Shown here in pieces: positions 1 to 6,159 of a stretch of DNA of 6,159 nucleotides. The position numbers and the translations under genes are program-made. The stretch spans positions 1 through 6,159 of the forward strand of contig DBME01000046.1 of the NCBI GenBank assembly GCA_002298155.1, read 5' to 3'. The first letter of the stretch is position 1, and every line of letters begins with the position of its first letter. Source of the stretch: Holophagaceae bacterium UBA706 (GTDB lineage Bacteria > Acidobacteriota > Holophagae > Holophagales > Holophagaceae). The notes under the pieces are model-generated. The model did not search any database and was not told the DNA's origin. It saw only the letters and a program-made list of their open reading frames with translations.

Positions 1-65
1 TCTCGCGGAGGATCGCGGAGAGAAGATCTTGTCGAATTGATTTTCTGAATTTCCCGGATGTTGCA
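1..65. other. Non-coding edge downstream of the DUF885 gene
   Basis: This short stretch lies beyond the stop codon of the leftward DUF885 gene. It is more AT-rich than the rest of the window, especially at 24-55. It has a small direct repeat (TCGCGGAG at 3-10 and 13-20) and a short palindrome (AAGATCTT at 23-30). I see no stem followed by a T run that would make a convincing terminator for the leftward gene, and no coding signal. Confidence 0.5.
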
Positions 66-1826
66 CTAGGGCAGCATGAGTTCCCTCAGGAATCGCACCG
101 GCGCGCCGCCGTACCCCAGCAGTTCCTCGTGGAAGGCCTTGAGGTCGAAACGGTCCTTGCGCCGGGCCTTCACGTCCTCGCGCAGTTCGCGGATGGCCGA
201 GTAGCCCGCGTAGTAGCTGGACAGCTGCACACTTGAGACCTGGACGCGGTGCCACTTCTCCTTGAACTCCGTCTCCTCCTGGAAGGCCTCCCTCACCAGG
301 AGCTGGCGGGCCTCGGCCTCGGTCATGCCCTGGACGTGCACGCCGTAGTCCAGGATGGTGTTGCACACCACCCTCAGGTTCCACTTGGAATACATGAGCC
401 ACATCTCGGGGCTGTTCCCGCCGTAGCCGGATTCCAGCATCATGCGCTCGGCGTACACCGCCCACCCTTCCGCCATGGCCCCGTTCACGAAGACCGCCTT
501 CACGAGGCTGGGGGACTTGTTGGCGTGGAGGAACTGGACGTAGTGGCCGGGAATCGCCTCATGGATGTTGAGGACCTGGAGGGTGTAGTCGTTGTATTCC
601 CGCAGGAAGCTCTCCTTCTGCTCCGGTGTGCCCTCGATGGGATCGACGTTGTAGAAGCCCTTGGCGGAAGGGTTGTAGGGGCCGGGGCCGTCGAAGGAGG
701 CGCCGCCGATGCCGCGGCTGTAGGCGGGAGTCTCGCGCACCTCCAGGGGCCGGGTGGGGTCGAGTTCCACGAGGTTGTGCTCCGTCACCCAGCGCTCCAG
801 GATGGGCAGCTGGCGCCGGATCTCGGTCATGAACTGGTCCGCGGCCACGTGCTTGGCGGAGAGCTTGCCGATCATCCGTCCGATGCGCTCCAGGCGGTCC
901 GCGGGAGCGGGCTCCGCGCCGAAGTAGGCGGGCCAGAGCTGGGTGGCCAGCTCATCCATCTTCACCAGGAGCTTCTCCTTGTCCACCAGAGCCCGGCGGT
1001 AGAGCTGCTCGCCGTTGCAGTCCCCCTGGATCGCATAGGTGAACTGCTGCTCGTAGAGCTCCTTGCCCACCCGGAAGGGCCGTGCGCCCCCGGTCTTGAG
1101 CCGGCTCTCCAGGCCCTGGAGGAAGGCGCGGTAGCCGGCGATGGCCCTCTGGGCCTGCAGGGCGGCGGCGAGCAGGGCCTTCTTCTCCACCGGGGACAGC
1201 TTGGACCCCTCAACCTTCTGGATGAAGTCGGGCCCGAAGACGCCCTCCGCGCCCCGGCTCTGGGCGATGGCCATGGCGGTGTGCTCCAGGGTCGGCTTGC
1301 CCAGGGAGGCCTTGGCGGCGGCGTAATAGGCGGGGACGCCCTTCAGCCGTTTCGCCACCGTGCGCAGGCGCGTTTCCAGCGGCGCGTATTCCGTGGACAG
1401 GAGCAGGTCGAAGCCGCCCGCGACGTTGTACTGGGTGGGGTTCCATTCGAAGGACCGGAACGTGGTGAGCGCCCAGCGGTTGCCTTCAAGCTCGTTGCGG
1501 ATCAGGGCCAGGTCGATGCGGTCCTGGGCCGAAAGGGAAGGTACGTCCACGGCCTTGAGCTGGCGGAGCCAGCGGTCGCAGAACGCCAGGTCCGCCTTCC
1601 GCGCCACGGCATCCGGCGCCGGTAGGCGATCGGCGTAGCGGTAGTTGCCCATGGCCACCGCCATGTCGGGGTTCTGCCGCCAGTAGGCGTCCAGGAAGGC
1701 GGTCTTGAAGGCCTCCACGGGGGAGGCGGCCACGGCTGCGGTCCCGGGGGTGGCGCCGGCGAGCTGGGGCGCGGCGCAAAGGCAAAGCGCGAGGAGGGGA
1801 AGGACGAGGCAGGGGCGGGCGGACAT
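66..1826 (-). CDS. Secreted DUF885 family protein, putative zinc metallopeptidase
   Basis: The product is a complete 586-residue protein, a usual size for DUF885. The N-terminus (MSARPC, then a Leu/Ala/Cys-rich core to about residue 22) looks like a Sec signal peptide, with possible cleavage after AGA at residue 25, so the mature protein is probably periplasmic or exported. The body is mostly helical. The DUF885 hallmark HEAIPGH covers residues 422-428. E453 in the AEGWAVYAE segment is a candidate further metal ligand, and H497 lies in a conserved-looking DYGVHVQ stretch. The SSYYAGY segment and the closing LLGYGGAPVRFLREL also resemble family C-termini. DUF885 proteins are compared structurally with gluzincin peptidases, but substrates are mostly unknown, so peptidase activity is inference. 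The reading frame stays open upstream, but I chose the ATG at 1824-1826 because a GGGAG sits five bases before it and the signal peptide starts there. The gene appears intact. Confidence 0.9.
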   Translation of the reverse strand: MSARPCLVLPLLALCLCAAPQLAGATPGTAAVAASPVEAFKTAFLDAYWRQNPDMAVAMGNYRYADRLPAPDAVARKADLAFCDRWLRQLKAVDVPSLSAQDRIDLALIRNELEGNRWALTTFRSFEWNPTQYNVAGGFDLLLSTEYAPLETRLRTVAKRLKGVPAYYAAAKASLGKPTLEHTAMAIAQSRGAEGVFGPDFIQKVEGSKLSPVEKKALLAAALQAQRAIAGYRAFLQGLESRLKTGGARPFRVGKELYEQQFTYAIQGDCNGEQLYRRALVDKEKLLVKMDELATQLWPAYFGAEPAPADRLERIGRMIGKLSAKHVAADQFMTEIRRQLPILERWVTEHNLVELDPTRPLEVRETPAYSRGIGGASFDGPGPYNPSAKGFYNVDPIEGTPEQKESFLREYNDYTLQVLNIHEAIPGHYVQFLHANKSPSLVKAVFVNGAMAEGWAVYAERMMLESGYGGNSPEMWLMYSKWNLRVVCNTILDYGVHVQGMTEAEARQLLVREAFQEETEFKEKWHRVQVSSVQLSSYYAGYSAIRELREDVKARRKDRFDLKAFHEELLGYGGAPVRFLRELMLP

Positions 1827-1964
1827 GGGGACTCCCGGGGGGAAGCATCGCGGGGGGTGGGCGCGTCGGCGGCGCCTGATTCGCATCTTCCGAAGAAGGG
1901 CCAGGATACAACGGGACGAAAACCGGGCGCATCCCGATTCACCCCACCTTCCACCCCGCCCCCG
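1827..1964. other. Intergenic leader between DUF885 gene and kinase remnant
   Basis: This gap separates two divergently oriented units and should hold the promoter of the DUF885 gene and any surviving promoter of the kinase remnant. I see no convincing -35/-10 pair for either. On the minus strand, 1887-1898 reads CTTC-TTCG-GAAG, a four-pair stem closed by a UUCG tetraloop, about 60 bases before the DUF885 start codon. The open plus-strand frame through 1857-1964 has mixed third positions and is not convincingly coding. Confidence 0.45.
1832..1836 (-). promoter_or_regulatory. Ribosome binding site of the DUF885 gene
   Basis: Read on the minus strand, GGGAG is followed by the spacer TCCCC and then the ATG at 1826. 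The five-base spacing is workable, and the site supports this start over the open frame that continues upstream for about 180 codons without signal-peptide character. Confidence 0.6.
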
Positions 1965-2385
1965 GTGAAGGCCACCAACGACCCGCACAAGGACATACCG
2001 GAAGTGCACGCCTTCGCCCTCATCATGCACGGCCTGGGACCTCAGTTCCTGTGGTCCCAGGCCCCCTGGTTCACACTGCACCTGCTGAAGCTGGTGGTGG
2101 CCTTCGCCAACTTCTGGATCATCTGCTTCCCCCGCTCCTTCCTGGATACGCCCGGTACCCACCCCGGGCTGGACCGCACCCGCGAAATGGAACAGGCGAA
2201 CCTCGACCTCGTTGACGTGAACCAGCAGAAGAACCAGTTCCTGGGGATCGTGGCCCACGGGTGGCGAGAAATCCACCGGTCTCGGCCTGTCCATCGTCAA
2301 GCACCTGGCCGAGGCCATGGGCGGCCGGATCACGGTGGAAAGCGAACCGGGCGCAGGTGCCCGGTTCATCCTGGAACTGCCTTAA
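1965..2385 (+). pseudogene. Broken sensor histidine kinase, core deleted and frameshifted
   Basis: Two kinase pieces abut in different frames. The first (GTG at 1965 to about 2258) has strongly GC-rich third positions. It encodes an N-terminal segment I do not recognise, one hydrophobic stretch at about 2079-2137 that looks like a membrane helix, then LDRTREMEQANLDL and [13 protein letters not shown]. These are typical of the coiled-coil entry and the start of the H box, normally AHDLRNPL. The second piece, 2260-2385, is one frame on and reads [15 protein letters not shown], the ATPase G2 box, then the usual [16 protein letters not shown] ending and a TAA stop. Everything between them is missing: the rest of the phospho-acceptor domain and the N, G1 and F boxes. 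In the kinase family this is roughly 150 residues. After the join the first frame runs through unrelated residues to 2396. The phospho-acceptor His is retained, but without dimerisation and ATP-binding parts it should be inactive. The 5' end is uncertain: no ribosome site precedes GTG 1965, and ATG 2025 is in frame. Confidence 0.8.
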
Positions 2386-2390
2386 GGAAA

Positions 2391-2406
2391 TCCTGATCGT
2401 GCAGGA
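2391..2406 (-). terminator. Weak hairpin between convergent gene ends
   Basis: TCCTG and CAGGA form a five-pair stem around a six-base loop in the gap between the kinase remnant and the kelch gene. On the minus strand it lies just after the kelch stop codon and is followed by a short TTT. The stem is short and the T run minimal, so a role in termination is only a possibility. Confidence 0.2.
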
Positions 2407-2412
2407 ACGAGG

Positions 2413-4788
2413 TCAGGGAGCCACCAAGGTGGCCACGGGTGCAGATTCCAACCGCCCTGCCGTCGTTCCCAGGAGGACGCGGTCACCGCTGCGGAAGAAC
2501 GTGCATCCTTCGGCGGGAAGAGCCGTGGAGCCCACGGCCCTTGAGGTATTGGTGGTGACGTCCCAAATCTCCACAAGGCCGGAGGGGTTTCCTCCGACGA
2601 TCATGAGATGCGTGCTGTCCAGCCATAGAACTTGATGCTGGTACCGGACCAGGAGCATGTGACCGACGATCCGGGAAACGCCCGTTGACGGATCGAATAC
2701 CTCAACCTGGTCGGATTGCCCGTAATCATCACCGGTCTCCCCCCCCAGGATCAGGATCCTTCCATCCGACATTTCCGCCATCGCATGGAGGTACCGGGGC
2801 CGGCACATATGTCCGATCTCCTGGCTGGAACCGCTGGCAGGGTCGACCAGCCAAACCCTGTCTGGAAGATCGGGATCGCCGGGCAGGTGCGCCCCATAGT
2901 TTTGCCCTCCTGAACGAAGGAATTTGCCGGAGGCAAGCGGAATGGACGTAGGATCCGCACTCTCAAGACCGGGAATCGGGTCACCCAAGGTCCCCGCCAC
3001 TGGGTCCACGATCCGTCCGGACTGGCCAAGAATGAAGCATCGTCCGTCCTCAAGCACAAAGGAGTCTTTCAAGTTGATTGCTTCCGTCAACGTCGTTTCA
3101 CCGAGGCTGACGCCCTGCTCAACATCGAAAAACTCCATACGGGTCACATAGGACCATCCATTGATCTCATCCCCCCCAACGATGAAAATCAGATTGCCCA
3201 CACCATTGAAGGCGCGTCCCCCGAAATGGTGGAAACGGGTTTGGCCCAACGTTGACACGATGCCTGTGGCGGGATCCACCCTCAGCACATCCCGGCTTCC
3301 TTTGCCACCAAAGAGGATGAGAGTTCCATCCGGACGCATCAACCAGCCCCCCATAGCCGCTTGGGGCAGGCCATCGGCCAGTGGCGTGAACGGCCCCGCT
3401 CCGCGTACGGGCAACCGGACTTTCTGGAAGGGATTGGGTATCGATCTGGGAACAGCCAGGTTCGGACCGACGTCGAATGTTTCGATGAAGGAAGCCGCGG
3501 GCGGCGAATAAAGTCCTTCGGGTGTCACCGTCCCACCCCCCTGCCCATAGGTGGACCAGTTCCAAGTCAGGTTCGGGAAATCAAGCCGGGTATAGCCGAG
3601 CATGACCGGTTGCCCCGCAATGGCGAAGGGCGGCGTGATGATGGCAGGACTTATCGTGAGATCGATCGGCGTGTACAGGTAGGGATACTGGACCGAAGAG
3701 GCCCGGATCCGGACGGAACGGAGGACGTTGTCAGTGGGAGCCGTCAAAACCCCGCCGGGATCAAGAAATCCGGGCGGAAGGCTGCTTTGGGAATCCGGTG
3801 CGACGGAAAAGACCACAGCTGGGTTGGTGCTGTTGAGCGTGGTTGCCCGCAACTGGATCGAGCCGCCGGAGGTGACCTGGAGGTCGGCAGGCATGTCCGA
3901 GTACACCATTGGCCTTGGCTCTGTCATGACGTGCACGACGATGGCGCCCTTCAGTTCGGGGTTGATGACGCTCTGGACCCCGATGCGGAAATCCCCCGTT
4001 TTTTCCTGGGAAGTCATCCAGGCACATGTCCGGCCGGTATAGGGCGACCCACCCGAGAGCTGACCCTCGCTCGCGGTCCAGACGTAGGAATCATTAGGAA
4101 TTCCGATGGTCCTCACGTTCAGATCAGCGTAATGCCACGGATCCGCAAACATCTCCGAAGGATCGAGGATCAGGGATTGCGGGTTGATGATCACCTGGAA
4201 GGTTGCCGAGGACGCCTGATCGTACGTGCTGCGGGCGGTCACGGTATAGGTTCCGGGGCGATTGGGTGGAACGAATTCGGCAGTATTGCCCCTGACGATT
4301 TCCAGGGTTCCTTCGCTCGAGGACCAGTCCACGCTTCCTTGGGCCCGACCCATTCGGACGCTGAGAAAGACCCTGGCTGGTGCATCACGGTTCAAAGGGC
4401 CCGCCTGGTCAAAGACAAGGGTCAACGGCACCACATGGATGACCATGGTGTAGGAATGGGTATCCCCTTCCTGCGTGGCCGTGACAGTGATGTCTCCGCG
4501 CTCGGCGGGAGCGGTGAACTCCACCATCGCGCCCGTTGTCGAGCCGAGGGTTCCAGCCGTCGTGGTCCAATGGACGACTGGCGGATTGTCCACGACCTTC
4601 GGCAGAACAGCATGCAAGTGGGTCACCTGCCGGGGTACCAGATCCGGCAGATCCATCGACAGGATCAGTTCCTGGAACTGGGGTACGTTGGAGGATCCGC
4701 CACCACCTCCGCAGGCGTTGGCGAGGAGCAGGAAAAGTCCGGCCACACAGGTGGCAAGAAGGCGGCGAAACGAAGATTGATTCGGCAT
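2413..4788 (-). CDS. Outer-envelope lipoprotein, Ig-like repeats plus kelch propeller
   Basis: The product has 791 residues. Residues 1-26 form a lipoprotein signal peptide: FRR, a hydrophobic core, then LANAC with C26 as the lipidated cysteine, followed by a GGGGGSS spacer. Residues about 40-460 hold roughly five Ig-like beta-sandwich units of 80-100 residues, visible as recurring W-x(6)-GTL and FxxPxxxGxxTVTA patterns (for example at 74-104 and 155-185). Residues about 476-791 form a kelch-type beta-propeller. Blades contain a hydrophobic-GG motif followed by V-DP-TG or FD-STG, at about 490-509, 533-559, 623-653, 678-703 and 728-747. A degraded blade at 584-599 has GQSG in place of GG, and the last, about 771-780, is weak. 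Such proteins usually bind other proteins or glycans at the cell surface, and no catalytic residues are evident. The ATG at 4786-4788 is set by the signal peptide, since no clear Shine-Dalgarno precedes it. GC content is lower than in the neighbours. It may be co-transcribed with the upstream glycosyltransferase gene. The specific role is unknown. Confidence 0.85.
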   Translation of the reverse strand: MPNQSSFRRLLATCVAGLFLLLANACGGGGGSSNVPQFQELILSMDLPDLVPRQVTHLHAVLPKVVDNPPVVHWTTTAGTLGSTTGAMVEFTAPAERGDITVTATQEGDTHSYTMVIHVVPLTLVFDQAGPLNRDAPARVFLSVRMGRAQGSVDWSSSEGTLEIVRGNTAEFVPPNRPGTYTVTARSTYDQASSATFQVIINPQSLILDPSEMFADPWHYADLNVRTIGIPNDSYVWTASEGQLSGGSPYTGRTCAWMTSQEKTGDFRIGVQSVINPELKGAIVVHVMTEPRPMVYSDMPADLQVTSGGSIQLRATTLNSTNPAVVFSVAPDSQSSLPPGFLDPGGVLTAPTDNVLRSVRIRASSVQYPYLYTPIDLTISPAIITPPFAIAGQPVMLGYTRLDFPNLTWNWSTYGQGGGTVTPEGLYSPPAASFIETFDVGPNLAVPRSIPNPFQKVRLPVRGAGPFTPLADGLPQAAMGGWLMRPDGTLILFGGKGSRDVLRVDPATGIVSTLGQTRFHHFGGRAFNGVGNLIFIVGGDEINGWSYVTRMEFFDVEQGVSLGETTLTEAINLKDSFVLEDGRCFILGQSGRIVDPVAGTLGDPIPGLESADPTSIPLASGKFLRSGGQNYGAHLPGDPDLPDRVWLVDPASGSSQEIGHMCRPRYLHAMAEMSDGRILILGGETGDDYGQSDQVEVFDPSTGVSRIVGHMLLVRYQHQVLWLDSTHLMIVGGNPSGLVEIWDVTTNTSRAVGSTALPAEGCTFFRSGDRVLLGTTAGRLESAPVATLVAP

Positions 4789-4876
4789 GAAACCAGTGTG
4801 ACGGTGGCGGCTCCATGGCACAACCGGGTCGGATCCGGGCGCCCTGGACTCAATTTCATGTCGTCCTTCGACCGCT
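4789..4876. other. Short intergenic gap upstream of the kelch gene
   Basis: This gap separates two leftward genes. It contains a perfect eight-base palindrome (GGGCGCCC) inside an imperfect longer inverted repeat, but no T run follows on the minus strand, so it is not a convincing terminator. No good promoter pair is visible. The spacing is compatible with either co-transcription or a separate promoter. Confidence 0.4.
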
Positions 4877-6159
4877 TCAACGCCCCGCTGGCGACGAAAG
4901 ACGGGCCAGCAGGGCCGTTGCCCTCGGATGCCCCAAGGCCCGGGCCTGGAACAGCCACTTCTTCGCGGAGGGGATATCCACCTGCGCGCCGTGGCCCGAA
5001 AGGAGGATCTCCGCCAGGCGGACCATGGCATCGCGGTGCCCTCCTTGTGCGGCGCGCTCCAGCCAGTGCCGCGCCGAGGGCGGATCGCAGGGCAGTTCAG
5101 AATCGCCGGTGGCATAGGCTTCCGCCAGGCGGAAGCAGGCCTCGGGTTCTCCGGCTTCGGCAGCGGCCACCAGGTTCCGGGTGCCCCGCCGGTAGCTGGA
5201 GCCGCGCCCGTGGGTTGTCCAGAAATGCCACGCGCCCGGCGCAAGGGCCAGGATCGCCAGGGGCAGGAGCACCCATCCGTTCCCGCCCCCCAGCGGCGAA
5301 AAGAAGGCCTGCACCGCCGCCAGCCCCAGCACGATGAACCCCACGGCAGCCAGCGCCACCAGCCCCATGGCGCGCACCAGGTTCCTGCCTACCCGCGGGT
5401 CTCGGAACCCCGTGGCCAGCCTGCGCATCCAGGCCGGGACATCCTCCGCCTCGCCGTCCAGCACGTCCACGGTCCGGCCCCGCCAGGTGTTCCGCCCCCG
5501 CAGCCAGTCAAGGAAGGCCCAGGCCATGCCCCAGGCGGCAAGGGGCCCCATGAGAGGCCAGGCCAGCCAGGCCGGGTCGAAGCCGCGATCGTTGAGGCGG
5601 TGGTCCGCATCGGCCCCGGCCACCACCGCCGCGAGCCAAACGGCCAATCCCAGCCAGGGATGGCCTGTGGATGCCAGCCCCAGGGGGGTCAGGAACCCGA
5701 AGAGCACCAGGGGGATCAGCACCGGCAGGAGCCAGCCCTCGGCGGACGCGAAGCTCTTGCGGGAACTGCGCAGCAGGTCCATCAGGCCGTGGTACATGCG
5801 CAGGTTCAGCATGGGGCTGCCCTGGGCCACCCGGTTCACGAAACCGGCGTGCTTCACGCGGCCCGCGAGCATCACGTCGTCGATGGCCTCCAGGGGCGCC
5901 CCGGCATGGCCGCCCACGGCGTCGTAGGCGCGCCGCGTCACGAGGGTGAAACCGCCGGCACCGCAGTAGGTCCGGTGCCGCGGATTCGGCACCTGGTGGG
6001 GCGGCATGAGGATGAACCCGAAGGGCCACAGCATGAGCGCGAAGAGCCGCTCCGCCAGCCCCACCCCGTCCACCCGGAACGTGAGGGCGAGGATGTCCGC
6101 GGGATGAGTGTCCAGGTACGCGAAGGTCCGGGCCAGCAGGTCGGGGGAGGCCTTGACGT
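4877..6159 (-). CDS. Family 2-like membrane glycosyltransferase with Sel1-repeat tail (partial)
   Basis: The last 426 residues are in the window. The frame is open to the right edge, so the start and the N-terminal nucleotide-sugar half are missing. Numbering from the first full codon inside the window, residues 63-80 (YCGAGGFTLVTRRAYDAV, then GGH) and E90-A-I-D-D94 match the acceptor-side region of GT-A family 2 or 21-like enzymes, with DD the likely catalytic acid pair. VKHAGF and LRMYHG follow at the usual place. Hydrophobic segments at about 143-160, 166-181, 198-218, 262-286 and 294-313 predict around five membrane helices. Residues about 328-426 form Sel1-like repeats, with signatures AxxxLAxxYxxG, SAxxWLxxAAxxGHxxA and a third partial unit (SAKKWLFQARALGHPRA). 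The reaction is probably transfer of a sugar to a lipid or envelope acceptor at the inner membrane, with the Sel1 tail as a protein-binding module. Donor and acceptor cannot be told. A hopanoid-associated HpnB-type enzyme is an alternative, but the resemblance is loose. The GTG at 6073 is an internal Val, not a start. Confidence 0.78.
   Translation of the reverse strand, partial: VKASPDLLARTFAYLDTHPADILALTFRVDGVGLAERLFALMLWPFGFILMPPHQVPNPRHRTYCGAGGFTLVTRRAYDAVGGHAGAPLEAIDDVMLAGRVKHAGFVNRVAQGSPMLNLRMYHGLMDLLRSSRKSFASAEGWLLPVLIPLVLFGFLTPLGLASTGHPWLGLAVWLAAVVAGADADHRLNDRGFDPAWLAWPLMGPLAAWGMAWAFLDWLRGRNTWRGRTVDVLDGEAEDVPAWMRRLATGFRDPRVGRNLVRAMGLVALAAVGFIVLGLAAVQAFFSPLGGGNGWVLLPLAILALAPGAWHFWTTHGRGSSYRRGTRNLVAAAEAGEPEACFRLAEAYATGDSELPCDPPSARHWLERAAQGGHRDAMVRLAEILLSGHGAQVDIPSAKKWLFQARALGHPRATALLARLSSPAGR

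Noticed and set aside
3..20. Direct repeat of TCGCGGAG with a ten-base period at the left edge.
   Set aside because: There are only two copies of eight bases at the window end, which could be chance, with no array or partner site visible.
249..1625. A 458-codon plus-strand open frame opposite the DUF885 gene.
   Set aside because: It is in the same codon-aligned antisense frame as the DUF885 gene, so it is a by-product of rare TTA/CTA/TCA use. The product is His/Gly/Leu-rich with no recognisable motif.
1827..2369. Extending the DUF885 protein upstream to a 767-residue form.
   Set aside because: The added residues are Arg/Gly/His-rich, run antisense through the clearly kinase-like sequence at 2180-2385, and would bury the signal peptide. 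A ribosome site fits the ATG at 1826.
4843..4857. Inverted repeat around GGGCGCCC between the glycosyltransferase and kelch genes.
   Set aside because: The palindrome has no loop and its flanks mismatch at once. There is no T run, so neither a terminator nor an operator can be supported.
4789..5244. Extending the kelch protein upstream to a 943-residue form.
   Set aside because: The extension overlaps the glycosyltransferase coding region in another frame and would place the lipoprotein signal peptide inside the protein.
3361..5337. A very long plus-strand open frame (658 codons) antisense to the kelch gene and part of the glycosyltransferase gene.
   Set aside because: Across the kelch gene its codons are exact reverse complements of the real codons, so stops arise only where the sense gene uses TTA, CTA or TCA, which are rare here. 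The translation has no domain character and crosses two well-supported genes.

Overview
The window is chromosomal-looking DNA from a GC-rich bacterium. Hand counts of single lines give about 63% GC at 241-300, 70% at 5641-5700 and 52% at 3061-3180. A Sec-type signal peptide and a lipobox lipoprotein suggest a Gram-negative cell envelope. The mix of a DUF885 peptidase-like protein, an Ig/kelch lipoprotein and a GC-rich glycosyltransferase would fit Acidobacteriota (Holophagae type), but this is an impression of style with no marker gene behind it.

Layout from left to right. Positions 66-1826 (minus) hold a complete secreted DUF885 protein with an HEAIPGH metal-site motif. A leader of about 140 bases separates it from a rightward-facing broken gene at about 1965-2385 (plus). 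That gene is a membrane-anchored sensor histidine kinase reduced to its N-terminal segment, the coiled coil and first half of the H box, then directly the G2 box and tail of the ATPase domain in another reading frame. Tail to tail with it, 2413-4788 (minus) encodes a 791-residue lipoprotein with Ig-like repeats and a C-terminal kelch-type beta-propeller. After an 88-base gap, 4877-6159 (minus) holds the 3' part of a family 2-like glycosyltransferase with about five membrane segments and a C-terminal Sel1-repeat tail. Its start lies beyond the right edge.

No pathway ties the genes together. The glycosyltransferase and the kelch lipoprotein could be co-transcribed, since they share a strand and are closely spaced, and both would act at the cell envelope. 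The DUF885 protein is probably periplasmic or exported and has its own leader. I found no tRNA, rRNA, CRISPR array, insertion sequence or obvious defence system. The most informative oddities are the internally deleted kinase, the glycosyltransferase-Sel1 fusion, and the lower-GC, G-tract-bearing kelch gene between GC-rich neighbours.
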